From CADCWK01 sp035944555 (GTDB lineage Bacteria > Chloroflexota > Chloroflexia > Thermomicrobiales > UBA6265): DNA of 64,000 nt. The notes beneath the pieces were generated by a model. That model was not told the origin of the DNA, made no database searches, and was given only the letters and a program-made list of their open reading frames with translations. Made by a program: the position numbers and the translations under genes. The stretch lies in the NCBI GenBank assembly GCA_035944555.1, contig DASZAY010000009.1, positions 310,001 to 374,000 on the forward strand, written 5' to 3'. Positions 8,534 to 17,229 of the stretch are shown in pieces. Within the stretch, counting starts at the first letter, position 1; every line of letters begins with the position of its first letter.

Positions 8534-10984
8534 ATGACTGACACCTTTCGTCCCCAGGTAACCCGGCTCGAGATGGAGCTGGGCGACCGCACCCTCACGC
8601 TGGAGACCGGTCTGCTCGCCGAGCAGGCCCACGGCGCGGTGATGGTTCGCTACGGGGACACGATGATCCTCGGTACCGTCACCGGTGAGCGCGAGGCTCG
8701 CCCCGGCGCGGATTTCTTCCCGCTGGCCGTTGATTACGAAGAGAAGATGTACGCTGCCGGCAAGATCCCGGGCGGCTTCATCAAGCGTGAGGGTCGACCG
8801 ACCGACACCGCCATCCTCGCTGCCCGCCTGACGGACCGCCCGATCCGCCCGCTGTGGCCGAAGGGATACCGGGCCGAAGTCCAGATCATCAATACGGTGA
8901 TGTCCTCCGATCAGGAGAACAACCCGGACATCCTGTCCATGATTGCCGCCTCGGCTGCACTCTGCATCTCTCCGCTCCCCTTCCAGGGACCGGTCGGCGC
9001 CGTCCGCGTCGGCCTGATCGATGACGAGCTGGTCATCAACCCCTCAATCAGCGAGATGCCGGACAGCATCATGGACATCGTCGTCGCGGGAACCGCCGAC
9101 GCGATCATGATGGTCGAGGGCGAGGCGGATCGCGTCCCGGAAGAGACGTTGATCGCGGCCTTCGAGGCAGCACAGGACGAGATTGCCCGGATCTGCGAGC
9201 TGCAGGAGCAGCTCATGGCGCAGGCCGGCAAGGAGAAGTGGGCCTTCAACGCCCCGCAGACCGACGAGGTGCTGCAGGAGCGGATCCAGTCCATCATCGG
9301 TGACCAGCTCCGCGCCGCTGTCCGCAACCCGGACAAGGTCGTTCGCCTGGAAGGCACCAATCACCTCAAGCAGTCGCTGTTGCAGCAGCTGAGCGAGGAG
9401 ACGGATGAGTCGACCGGCGCGCCGCTCTACGACGCCAAGGCCGCCAGTGATGCCTTCGACGCGCTGCTCAAGGCCGAGGTCCGGAACGGGATCCTCGTCG
9501 AGCGGGTTCGCCCGGACGGCCGCACCCCGACCGAGATCCGCCCGATCTGGTCGCAGACCGGCTACCTGCCGCGCACGCACGGCTCAGCCATCTTCACCCG
9601 TGGTCAGACGCAGGTCATCACCACCGTCACGCTCGGTTCGACGGCCGAGGAGCAGCGGCTGGACGGGATCATCCCGACCGAGAACAAGCGGTACATGCAC
9701 CACTACAACTTCCCGCCGTACTCCGTCGGGGAAGTTCGCCGAAGCCGTGGTCCAGGTCGTCGCGAGATCGGCCACGGGACGTTGGCCGAGCGGGCGCTCG
9801 TCTCCGTGCTCCCGTCGATCGAGGACTGGCCCTACACCATGCGGCTCGTTTCCGAGGTGGTGTCGTCCAACGGCTCCACGTCGATGGCGAGTGTCTGCGG
9901 ATCCTCGATGGCACTGATGGACGCCGGCGTGCCACTGGCGGCCCCGGTTGCCGGCGTCGCCATGGGGCTGATCACGGACGGTTCCGGCGCCTACACCATC
10001 CTGACGGATATCCAGGGGATGGAGGACGCGCTTGGCGACATGGACTTCAAGGTCGCCGGCACCGCCGATGGCGTGACCGCGATCCAGATGGACATCAAGG
10101 TCAAGGGCATCACCAGCGAGATCATGCGCGAGGCGCTGCAGCAGGCCCACGATGGCCGGCAGCATATCCTCGGCAAGATGGCCGAGACCATCTCACAGCC
10201 CAACCAGACGATGTCGCCGTACGCCCCGATGGTCAAGCGGGTAAAGATCAACCCTGACAAGATCGGCGCCCTGATCGGCCCTGGCGGCAAGATGATCCGC
10301 TCGATCCAGGAAGAGACCGAGACCAAGATTGATATCGACGATGACGGTGGGGTGTCGATCACGGGCGCCAACCAGGCCGGCGTCGAGCGGGCCCTGCAGA
10401 AGATTGCCGGCCTGACGCAGGAGTTCAAGATCGACAAGGGCGACAAGGTCAAGGGCAAGGTCGTCTCGGTCATGCCCTACGGAGCCTTCGTCGAGCTTGC
10501 TCCCGGGCGTGACGGCCTCGTGCACATCTCCGAGCTGTCCGACGATCCAAGCATCCGGGTCAACCGGGTCGAGGACGTCATTAACGTCGGCGACGAGATC
10601 GAGGTCATGGTGATCGACGTCGCGCCGAACGGAAAAATCAGCCTGTCACGGCGAGCGGCAATCACTGGTGAGATGCCGGAGGCCCGGCCGGAGCGTGGCC
10701 CGCGTGGTGGAGGTCCGGGCGGTGGCGGACCCGGTGGTGATCGTGGTCCCCGTGGTGGTGGCTTCGGTGGCGGCGGAGGCGGTGGCTTCCGGGGCGACCG
10801 GGGCGGGAACGAGGATCGTGGCCCACGTGGTGGCGGCATGGCTCCGGACCGCCCGGGTACCGGTCGCTACGGCGACGACCGGGATGTGCAGAGCTTCGCT
10901 CCACGACCGCAGCAGACTGATGGTGAGGATCGGAGCGGTCGCCCGGCCGACAGCCGTCGCCGGCCGGACTTCGGCGACCGCTAG
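8534..10984 (+). CDS. pnp: polyribonucleotide nucleotidyltransferase (PNPase)
   Basis: Phosphorolytic 3'-5' exoribonuclease and degradosome component; it forms a trimer. The order is two RNase PH folds around an all-helical domain, a KH domain (IGALIGPGGK near residue 575), an S1 domain starting near residue 635 (GKVVSVMPYGAFVEL), and a long tail. KIPGGF and KIDIDDDG are recognisable core motifs. The 816 residues exceed the usual 700-720 because of an Arg-Gly-Gly-rich tail (about 720-775) with repeats such as RGPRGGG. I chose ATG 8534, where the conserved sequence begins, about ten bases after a GAGGGA. An upstream extension to 8339 is leader. Glycine/arginine tails bind RNA in other proteins, so the tail may add RNA affinity. 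Confidence 0.96.
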   Translation: MTDTFRPQVTRLEMELGDRTLTLETGLLAEQAHGAVMVRYGDTMILGTVTGEREARPGADFFPLAVDYEEKMYAAGKIPGGFIKREGRPTDTAILAARLTDRPIRPLWPKGYRAEVQIINTVMSSDQENNPDILSMIAASAALCISPLPFQGPVGAVRVGLIDDELVINPSISEMPDSIMDIVVAGTADAIMMVEGEADRVPEETLIAAFEAAQDEIARICELQEQLMAQAGKEKWAFNAPQTDEVLQERIQSIIGDQLRAAVRNPDKVVRLEGTNHLKQSLLQQLSEETDESTGAPLYDAKAASDAFDALLKAEVRNGILVERVRPDGRTPTEIRPIWSQTGYLPRTHGSAIFTRGQTQVITTVTLGSTAEEQRLDGIIPTENKRYMHHYNFPPYSVGEVRRSRGPGRREIGHGTLAERALVSVLPSIEDWPYTMRLVSEVVSSNGSTSMASVCGSSMALMDAGVPLAAPVAGVAMGLITDGSGAYTILTDIQGMEDALGDMDFKVAGTADGVTAIQMDIKVKGITSEIMREALQQAHDGRQHILGKMAETISQPNQTMSPYAPMVKRVKINPDKIGALIGPGGKMIRSIQEETETKIDIDDDGGVSITGANQAGVERALQKIAGLTQEFKIDKGDKVKGKVVSVMPYGAFVELAPGRDGLVHISELSDDPSIRVNRVEDVINVGDEIEVMVIDVAPNGKISLSRRAAITGEMPEARPERGPRGGGPGGGGPGGDRGPRGGGFGGGGGGGFRGDRGGNEDRGPRGGGMAPDRPGTGRYGDDRDVQSFAPRPQQTDGEDRSGRPADSRRRPDFGDR

Positions 10985-11054
10985 AACCAGATCATTTCGC
11001 CAGGACCCGTGGCGGGGATGATCCCGCTCGGGCGATCGGCCGACACCATATAGC

Positions 11055-11099
11055 AACGAAACAGCCCCGCCGGTAATACACCAGCGGGGCTGTTTCGTT
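11055..11099. terminator. bidirectional terminator, pnp and zinc-ribbon gene
   Basis: A perfect 16-base-pair stem, aacgaaacagccccgc and its complement, surrounds a 13-base loop. It sits 70 bases after the pnp stop and 17 bases before the convergent gene's stop at 11117. The outer A/T-rich arms supply a short U-run in either direction. Confidence 0.85.
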
Positions 11100-11116
11100 C
11101 CGCGAGAGCGCTCAGG

Positions 11117-11728
11117 CTATCCACCCGCCTGACGCGTGCTCTCCTCGGCTGCCCAGGTACCGAGCCGCTCGAGTTGCTCGCTACCGTACGGCGTGATCGC
11201 GAAGACGATAGATCCGATACAGATGAGCAGGATCAGGCCGACGATGATCAGGAGCGCCGTCTTCCAGCCTGAGCGGGTTCGCTTCGGCTGAGACGGAGCA
11301 GGGGAGGAACTGTTGGCGTACCACGGCTGGTCACCGCCCTGACCGCCCTGGTCCTGGCCACCCTGACCGTACGGCGGCTGGCCATAGCCCTGCTGACCGT
11401 ACGGCGGCTGCCCGTATGCGTTCTGCTGCTGGCCATACGGATCCTGCTGGCCATACGGGTTCTGGCCGTACCCCTGCTGCTGACCCTGACCCCATTGCGG
11501 CTGCTGGCCGGACGAGGCATCCCAGGCCGGCTGCTGCTGACCCCAGCCTGGCTGATCGGACGTGCCCGAGCCCTGCTGGCCTCCGCCGTACGTCGGGGCC
11601 CCGTCTCCCTTGGCAGCGGACTGGTCCGAAGACCCGCTCTCGACGGCGTCGGGGAGAGCCGCCCCACAGTTCCCGCAGAACCGGTCACTCTCCGAGTTGC
11701 TCGCGCCGCAGTTGCGACAGGTCTTCAC
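11117..11728 (-). CDS. zinc-ribbon protein with Tyr-Gly-Gln repeats and one membrane segment
   Basis: A 203-residue protein of unknown function. It starts with a zinc ribbon, CRNCG then CGNCG, giving two CxxC knuckles within the first 22 residues. About 100 residues of low complexity rich in Gln, Gly, Tyr and Pro follow, with repeated units such as YGQQ, PYGQ and QPPYGQ. A basic stretch, KRTRSGWK, then precedes one membrane helix (about residues 155-177, LLIIVGLILLICIGSIVF). The layout suggests a cytoplasmic N-terminus tethered to the membrane. I chose the GTG at 11728 because AGGAGG lies six bases upstream; an in-frame ATG ten codons earlier lacks a site. Similar ribbon/linker/TM proteins are common in Chloroflexota and actinobacteria, without an assigned role. 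Confidence 0.8.
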   Translation of the reverse strand: MKTCRNCGASNSESDRFCGNCGAALPDAVESGSSDQSAAKGDGAPTYGGGQQGSGTSDQPGWGQQQPAWDASSGQQPQWGQGQQQGYGQNPYGQQDPYGQQQNAYGQPPYGQQGYGQPPYGQGGQDQGGQGGDQPWYANSSSPAPSQPKRTRSGWKTALLIIVGLILLICIGSIVFAITPYGSEQLERLGTWAAEESTRQAGG

Positions 11729-11852
11729 GCAATCCTCCTGGTCGGGCGCCCGAGCCACTTGCGGCCCCAGGCTTGTCCGGGTGAACGTTCAGTGCCGAAT
11801 GATACTCCGCCCGCCCTTGCCCGTGAGGCGAACCTCTGTCCCGAACGGGCAG

Positions 11853-11895
11853 GAACGGCAAAGGGCGACCGGTGGGCGGTCGCCCTTTGCCGTTC
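11853..11895 (-). terminator. terminator of the ABC transporter operon
   Basis: A perfect stem of about 18 base pairs (core aacggcaaagggcgacc and complement) with a seven-base loop lies 18 bases past the last permease gene on the minus strand. Little U-tract follows the stem. Confidence 0.8.
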
Positions 11896-11912
11896 GATCG
11901 GTGCGTGGACGG

Positions 11913-12851
11913 CTAGTTGTTCTTCAGGCGCGGGTCGACCGCATCGCGGATCCCGTTGCCAACCAGACTCATGCAGAGCGCGGTCAGGAAGACCATGAAG
12001 CCGGGGATGAAGACCACCGTCCAGGACTGGCGGAAGACGGCCTGCGACTCCTGCAGCATGTTGCCCCAGGACGGAGTCGGCGTCCGGACGCCGACTCCGA
12101 GGTACGAAAGCGTTGTCTCCGTGAGGATGTAGCCCGGGACGGCGAGGGAGAGCCAGACCACGACGATCGGCACGATATTCGGCAGAATATGCCGCAGGAT
12201 GACGATGCGGTCATTGGCACCGATGACACGGGCCGCCTCGACGAAATCCCGACCGCGGAGACTGAGGACCTGTGCTCGTACGAGCCGGGCAACGCCAGGC
12301 CAGCTGACGACTCCGATGACCAGCGCGAGGACGATGACGCTCGGCTGATAGAAGGACGAGATCAGGATCAGGACGACCAGCGTGGGGAGCGAGAGGATGA
12401 TGTCCACCACGCGCATGATCAGGGTGTCGACCCAGCCACCGAAGTAGCCAGAGATCGCCCCGAACAGGATCCCGAGGACGAGTGTCGAGAGCGCACCGGT
12501 AGCGGCGAACAGCAGGGAGATGCGCCCACCGTATGCCAGCCGGGTCAGGATGTCTCGGCCATTGCCATCCGCACCCAGGATGAAGTCGCCGGTACCCACG
12601 GGCGCAAGACGATTGGCCAGGTCGTTCTCGCGATAGGTGAAGCCGGTGACCATGGAGACGAGCGGGGCGGCGAGGGTAAAGAGGATGATCAGCAGGGCGA
12701 CGACGAGCGCAGCCATGGCCAGCTTGTCGCGCCGGAACGTCCGCCATGACGAGAGCCAGAACCCGGCGGACGAGCGGGTGCGCCTGTCGCCCATCGCCTT
12801 CTGACCGGCGGACGCCAGTCCCTTGTCGAGAGTGTCGGAACGCTGGGCCAT
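11913..12851 (-). CDS. ABC transporter permease, DppC/OppC type
   Basis: Second inner-membrane permease of a peptide/nickel/opine-type importer. The 312 residues contain the N-terminal OppC-type helix (about 44-70), a periplasmic loop with the GADGNGRDILTR motif (93-104) characteristic of DppC/OppC, and a cytoplasmic EAA loop (EAARVIGAND, 205-214, then RHILPN) that contacts the ATPase. It is the last gene of the minus-strand operon, after the binding-protein and DppB-type genes, and is followed by a strong terminator. No ATPase subunits are encoded next to it. The substrate cannot be told from the permease. Confidence 0.92.
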   Translation of the reverse strand: MAQRSDTLDKGLASAGQKAMGDRRTRSSAGFWLSSWRTFRRDKLAMAALVVALLIILFTLAAPLVSMVTGFTYRENDLANRLAPVGTGDFILGADGNGRDILTRLAYGGRISLLFAATGALSTLVLGILFGAISGYFGGWVDTLIMRVVDIILSLPTLVVLILISSFYQPSVIVLALVIGVVSWPGVARLVRAQVLSLRGRDFVEAARVIGANDRIVILRHILPNIVPIVVVWLSLAVPGYILTETTLSYLGVGVRTPTPSWGNMLQESQAVFRQSWTVVFIPGFMVFLTALCMSLVGNGIRDAVDPRLKNN

Positions 12852-12908
12852 CAGGAAAACTCCTGTCGTGACGGGACTGGGTGGAACCGGTGAGCAGAGA
12901 CTGGCACG

Positions 12909-13880
12909 TCAGTCGTACCGGATGCGGGGATCGGCGATCGCTTGAAGGACGTCCGCGATCAGGTTGCCGAGGATGATCAGGACGGCGTACATCAGTGTCG
13001 TCCCCATGATCATCGTGTAGTCCTTGTCGAACAAGGCATCAGTCGCTACCCGACCCATGCCCTGGTAGGCAAAGACGGTCTCGATGATCAGGGCTCCAGC
13101 GAAGATGTCCGGAATGGTCAGACCGACCAGGGTGATCAGCGGCAGGAGTGCGTTTCGCAGCGCGTGACGATAGATCACGATCCGGTTGCGAAGGCCCTTG
13201 GCGCGGGCAGTCCGGACGAAATCCTGACCCATCTCTTCGAGCATGGAGGATCGGATATAGCGGGACCAGGCAGCGATGGAGGGGAGCGTCAGGGCGACGA
13301 GCGGAAGGATGAGGTGCTGGATCCGGTCCGAGAGCGATCCCGCATCCGCGCCACGATTGCTCATCATGCCGCCACTGGGGAGGTTCGGCAGGCCCCATTC
13401 CCGGAACTTCGTCGAGAACACGATGATCAGGAGCAGGCTCAGCCAGAAGATGGGGACCGCGTAGCCGGCAGTGGAGAAGACGGAGAATATTCGGTCGACG
13501 ATGCCGTTACGGTGCAGCGCCGAATAGATACCCATCGGCAGCGCGATCAGGAGCGAGACAGCGATCCCGAGGAATGACAGCAGGATCGTATAGGGCATCG
13601 CGTCGAGGATCGTTCCCAGCACCGGTCGGAACGTGATCATGGAATCGCCAAGATCACCGGTCAGGACATTGCCGAGCCAGACGAAATAGCGGACATACCA
13701 GGGTTCGTTGAGACCGAGGTTTTCCCGAATCCGTTCGATCGTCTCGGGGGATGTCCGTGGATTGAAGGCGAACTGCTGCAGTGGATCGCCGGACGCATTG
13801 ATGATCAGGTATGTGAGCAGGGTGACCCCGAACAGGATGGGGATCGTGATGAGGAAGCGGCGGATGATGTACTGGCCCAT
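12909..13880 (-). CDS. ABC transporter permease, DppB/OppB type
   Basis: First inner-membrane permease of the importer, 323 residues with six predicted membrane helices. The N-terminus MGQYIIRRFL followed by a hydrophobic helix, the LGLNEPWYVRY periplasmic segment, and the C-terminal cytoplasmic loop with TARAKGLRNRIVIYRHALRN are typical of DppB/OppB. It sits 57 bases before the DppC-type gene. Between it and the upstream binding-protein gene is a hairpin with one wobble pair, which may lower permease expression relative to the binding protein. Confidence 0.92.
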   Translation of the reverse strand: MGQYIIRRFLITIPILFGVTLLTYLIINASGDPLQQFAFNPRTSPETIERIRENLGLNEPWYVRYFVWLGNVLTGDLGDSMITFRPVLGTILDAMPYTILLSFLGIAVSLLIALPMGIYSALHRNGIVDRIFSVFSTAGYAVPIFWLSLLLIIVFSTKFREWGLPNLPSGGMMSNRGADAGSLSDRIQHLILPLVALTLPSIAAWSRYIRSSMLEEMGQDFVRTARAKGLRNRIVIYRHALRNALLPLITLVGLTIPDIFAGALIIETVFAYQGMGRVATDALFDKDYTMIMGTTLMYAVLIILGNLIADVLQAIADPRIRYD

Positions 13881-14005
13881 GAACGTCCTCTACGGGTTAT
13901 CACGGTAGCGGAGTCGACGTGACACCCTTGAGCGTGGACGGAGATGTCGGGAACGTTCTCACTCCGGTCCGCCCCGGCGGAAGCGGCGGTCTCCGGAACG
14001 GACAA

Positions 14006-14035
14006 CGCCGGACCGGACTTGCGTCCGGCCCGGCG
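14006..14035 (-). terminator. intra-operon hairpin after the binding-protein gene
   Basis: A 13-base-pair stem (cgccggaccggac against gtccggcccggcg) with a four-base loop. Its single mismatch becomes a G-U wobble in minus-strand RNA but an A-C mismatch in plus-strand RNA, so it suits a transcript reading leftward. It lies 15 bases past the binding-protein stop. It probably causes partial termination or 3' protection. Confidence 0.6.
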
Positions 14036-14049
14036 CGTCGACGAGACGG

Positions 14050-15903
14050 CTACTCGTTGATGACGGCGTACTGGGTGCTCCAGAGGTAACCACCATACGC
14101 GTTGGCGTGGTAGTTCTGGACCCGCTCGCTGTCGATCGCGAAGCGATCCTCAGAGAAGCTGATGATGCCGACCGGGAGGTCGTCGTTGACGATGTTCGAC
14201 GCTTCGATCAGTAGCTGGCGGCGAGCCTCGCTGTCCTGCTCGACGTTGGCCTGGGCGGCAAGCCGATCGAACTCCGGGTTGGAGTACCGCATGAAGTTGA
14301 ACCCGGCGCCGTAGGCGTTGGTTCCGAACATCGCAGTCTGGTCGCCGCTGTAGTCCCAGTTGAAACCCAGGTAGGCGATGTCGTAGTCGTAGGTCTCGGT
14401 GATCGTCGGGACGAGGACCGTCGAGAAGTCGACGCCATTCGGGGTCATCGCGGCGCCGATCTGGCTCCACTGATCCTGGATGTAGGCGACGGTCTGCTCG
14501 GTCGCGGCCGAACCGACGTTGTACATGAACTCGAACTCGAGGCGGAGGCCCTCGGCGTTGACGCGAACGCCGTCCTCGCCCAACGTCCACCCGGCCGCAT
14601 CCAGCAGGCTGTTGGCCCGGTCGAGATCGTAGTTGTAGACGGTATTGATCTGGTCCGGCGCGTAGGCGACCGAGAGGGTCGGCTGCGTGCCGTTGGCCAC
14701 GGTCCCGTAGCCGAGGGCGATGTTGTCAACGATCGACTGGCGGTCGATCGCATAGAACAGCGCCTGGCGGACCTCGACCTGCTGGAACAGCGGCGTCTTC
14801 TCCGGGTCCATGTTGTACCCGTAGAAGCCGAAGCTGTAGGTGTCGTAGACCTGCACCTCGATGCCGTCGGCCTCGAGGCTCTCGACGTCAGCGGCGGGCG
14901 GGTTCTCGAAGGCGTCCAGCTCGCGATTGCGGACGGCCTCGACAGCAGCGGAGGCGTCCGGGTAGATCCGGTGGATGACCTCGTCGATGTTCGGGACATC
15001 GCCCCAGTAGTTCTCGTTCTTGAGGAGCGAGACGCTGGTGCCCTGCTGCCACTCGTTGAACCTGAACGGACCGGTGCCGACAACGCGGGCCGGATCGAGG
15101 CCGTTGGACCCCGGATCTTCCTGCCAGGAGGCGAACGGAACCTCGCCCCAGATGTGGGCCGGCATGATGGGCGCGTAGGAGTTACCGAACAGGATCACCC
15201 GGGCGAAGGTGTCGTTGAAGGTTACGCGGACCGTCATGTCGTCGACCGCCTCGTAGGAGGCGACGGTGTCCGTGAACGACCCGGTGTAGGCAGACCCGGT
15301 GTCGGGGCTGGCCTGGGCGTCGTAGCTGAGAATCACGTCGGCGGCGGTGAACGGCGTGCCGTCGTGCCAGGTAACGCCCTCGTGGAGCTTGTAGGTGACG
15401 GACAGGCCGTCGGCAGACAGCTCGGCGCTGTCGGCAAGGGCCGGGACGTAATCGCCGGTCACCGGCGAGGATCCGACGAGGCCCTCGTTGATCAGCCCGA
15501 GGAGCGGGTTGGTCGGCGAGTTGTCGCCCAGAAGCGCGTTGGTTGTCGTGATGTCAGCGATGTCGCCGATCACGAACTGCCCGCCCTGAGCGGCGTCCTC
15601 GACTGCCGGATAGGTGGCGAAGAACTCGGCCTCGACTTCCTCGCGCGTAGCGAGGAGCTGGACGACTTCACCGGGGCCGGAGGTGCTCGGGGTGCCGGCG
15701 GCCGGGGTGCCGGAATCCGGGGTGCCGACGGGCGTAGCGGCCGGGGTGGCGCCCTGGGCCGAGGCGGAAACTCCAACCAGCGCCATGCTGGCCGCGGCGC
15801 CCATGCCGGCAGCCCCGGCACGGGTCAGGAACGTCCGCCGGTCGATCGACCGCGCGCGGAACTGTCGGAGAAGGTCTTCGAACTGTTCGCGTCCGTTAGC
15901 CAT
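14050..15903 (-). CDS. Tat-exported peptide-type ABC substrate-binding protein
   Basis: Extracellular solute-binding protein family 5 (617 residues from ATG 15903). The N-terminus has a twin-arginine signal: D21-R22-R23-T-F-L, then a hydrophobic Ala/Gly/Met stretch to about residue 50. A Thr/Pro/Gly/Ala linker (TPVGTPDSGTPAAG) follows. The mature domain shows family features such as LHEGVTWHDGTPFTAADV and EVRQALFYAIDRQSIV. GAGGAG lies ten bases before the ATG. The open frame reaches 16359 but the extra residues have no family match. It is the first gene of the operon with the two permeases; a tatA gene is also in the window. Substrate unknown: peptides are likeliest, nickel or glycosides possible. 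Confidence 0.93.
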   Translation of the reverse strand: MANGREQFEDLLRQFRARSIDRRTFLTRAGAAGMGAAASMALVGVSASAQGATPAATPVGTPDSGTPAAGTPSTSGPGEVVQLLATREEVEAEFFATYPAVEDAAQGGQFVIGDIADITTTNALLGDNSPTNPLLGLINEGLVGSSPVTGDYVPALADSAELSADGLSVTYKLHEGVTWHDGTPFTAADVILSYDAQASPDTGSAYTGSFTDTVASYEAVDDMTVRVTFNDTFARVILFGNSYAPIMPAHIWGEVPFASWQEDPGSNGLDPARVVGTGPFRFNEWQQGTSVSLLKNENYWGDVPNIDEVIHRIYPDASAAVEAVRNRELDAFENPPAADVESLEADGIEVQVYDTYSFGFYGYNMDPEKTPLFQQVEVRQALFYAIDRQSIVDNIALGYGTVANGTQPTLSVAYAPDQINTVYNYDLDRANSLLDAAGWTLGEDGVRVNAEGLRLEFEFMYNVGSAATEQTVAYIQDQWSQIGAAMTPNGVDFSTVLVPTITETYDYDIAYLGFNWDYSGDQTAMFGTNAYGAGFNFMRYSNPEFDRLAAQANVEQDSEARRQLLIEASNIVNDDLPVGIISFSEDRFAIDSERVQNYHANAYGGYLWSTQYAVINE

Positions 15904-15976
15904 CTGGTCGTCGTCTCCTCGAATGGAACCTGATCTGGCATGGAACGACCGGGGACAGCGGCATGCGAACCACGAT

Positions 15977-16004
15977 CCCGTCAGACTCTGATCGTTCTGA
16001 CGGG
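15977..16004. repeat. inverted repeat upstream of the binding-protein gene
   Basis: CCCGTCAGA and TCTGACGGG form a perfect 9-base inverted repeat separated by ten bases. It lies 74 bases upstream of the binding-protein start, between that start and the candidate promoter, so it could be an operator or a leader-RNA hairpin for the transporter operon. It lies in a gap without genes (15904-16317). Confidence 0.55.
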
Positions 16005-16135
16005 GTGGAGTTGCGCCGTTTCTCGTTCCCGGTGGTAATCCGTTGTTCGATCGGTTCGTTTCTGCGACCCTCCAACGAGGAGGGAGTTGCCCTGGTAGCC
16101 TCTGGTGACAACCCTCGGGCCGCGGGATCGCAGGT

Positions 16136-16164
16136 AATATACAGGACACCTTCCTATGCGTCAT
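16136..16164 (-). promoter_or_regulatory. candidate promoter for the ABC transporter operon
   Basis: On the minus strand, ATGACG (16164-16159) and TATATT (16141-16136) are separated by 17 bases, matching four and five bases of the sigma-70 consensus. It would give a leader of about 225 bases containing the inverted repeat. The 414-base gap holds no other convincing gene. Confidence 0.45.
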
Positions 16165-16317
16165 GGAAAATGGCTGACTCTGCCGGACAAAGCGGGACCG
16201 ATGAGCCATCCCGGAGCCGCTGCCGATAACGGTTTGTCGGATTTTCGATAGTCGCCGTGGTGAAGCCGGCACGGCGACTGATCTGCAGGGCGGGGACGTC
16301 CCGTCGGAGGGACGACG

Positions 16318-17229
16318 ATGACCAGTCAGCCTTGGAGCACGACCGTCGAAGCCGACCACGTGAACGCTTCACTTACGGAGATCGATCCCCAGACCCGGCA
16401 ACGCTACACGGACCTGCTCGAGCTGGTCGCGGGCCTCGGTCCGGCCGTGGTGGCGTTCTCGGGCGGGGTGGACAGCACCTTCCTGCTGCACGTCTCGCGG
16501 GTAGCACTGGGCGACGACGTGGTCGCCGCGTCCGGCCTCTCCGAAACCTATGCGGAGGAAGAAATGGACGATGCCCGGCGCTTCGCCGGGCTGATCGGTG
16601 TTCGCTACGAGCTGGTTCCGACGATGGAAATGACCGACCCGCGGTACGCCAACAACACCCACCAGCGCTGCTACTTCTGCAAGAGTGAGCTCTACACGCG
16701 TCTGGACGCCCTCCGCCTGAAGCTGGGCTACCGTACGATCATTGATGGCGCCAACGCCGATGACCTGGCTGACTTTCGCCCCGGCGCTCGCGCCGCGACG
16801 GAGCTGGGCGTGCGTTCGCCTCTGCAGGAGATCGGCTTGACGAAGGCGGAGATCCGGGCATTGTCCCGGGCGTTCGACCTGCCGACGTGGGACAAGCCGG
16901 CCGTAGCCTGCCTCTCGTCCCGGTTCGCCTATGGCGATCCAATCACGGTGGAGAAGCTATCCCAGGTCGGCCGGGCGGAGCGGGCGTTGCGGCGACTTGG
17001 CTTCCGGAGCGCCCGGGTCCGCCATCACGACACCGTCGCCCGAATCGAGGTGCCGCCGGATCAGCTGGACGATGCCTTCTCGCAACGCGTCCAACTGGTC
17101 GAAGTGGTTCGGGCCGTGGGGTACCAATACGTTACGCTTGACCTCGAAGGTTATCGAACCGGGAGTCAGAACGAGGTCCTGAATGCGCGTCTCCAGCCGG
17201 GTGGACTACGGAGTCCGGGCCCTGTTTGA
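16318..17229 (+). CDS. larE: ATP-dependent sulfur transferase LarE
   Basis: Adds sulfur to the pyridinium-3,5-biscarboxylate mononucleotide during assembly of the nickel-pincer cofactor of lactate racemase and related enzymes. The 303 residues form a PP-loop ATP pyrophosphatase: SGGVDS at 48-53, then ETYAEEE, HQRCYFCKSEL (Cys118, Cys121) and KPAVACLSSR (Cys198). Allowing for about 22 extra N-terminal residues, Cys198 matches the sacrificial Cys176 of the Lactobacillus plantarum enzyme. Having all three cysteines recalls the LarE class that carries a 4Fe-4S cluster instead of sacrificing a residue; that assignment is inference. GGAGGGA lies five bases before the ATG. The Rrf2-type gene overlaps its end. 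larB is 26 kb away; larC is not in the window. Confidence 0.88.
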   Translation: MTSQPWSTTVEADHVNASLTEIDPQTRQRYTDLLELVAGLGPAVVAFSGGVDSTFLLHVSRVALGDDVVAASGLSETYAEEEMDDARRFAGLIGVRYELVPTMEMTDPRYANNTHQRCYFCKSELYTRLDALRLKLGYRTIIDGANADDLADFRPGARAATELGVRSPLQEIGLTKAEIRALSRAFDLPTWDKPAVACLSSRFAYGDPITVEKLSQVGRAERALRRLGFRSARVRHHDTVARIEVPPDQLDDAFSQRVQLVEVVRAVGYQYVTLDLEGYRTGSQNEVLNARLQPGGLRSPGPV

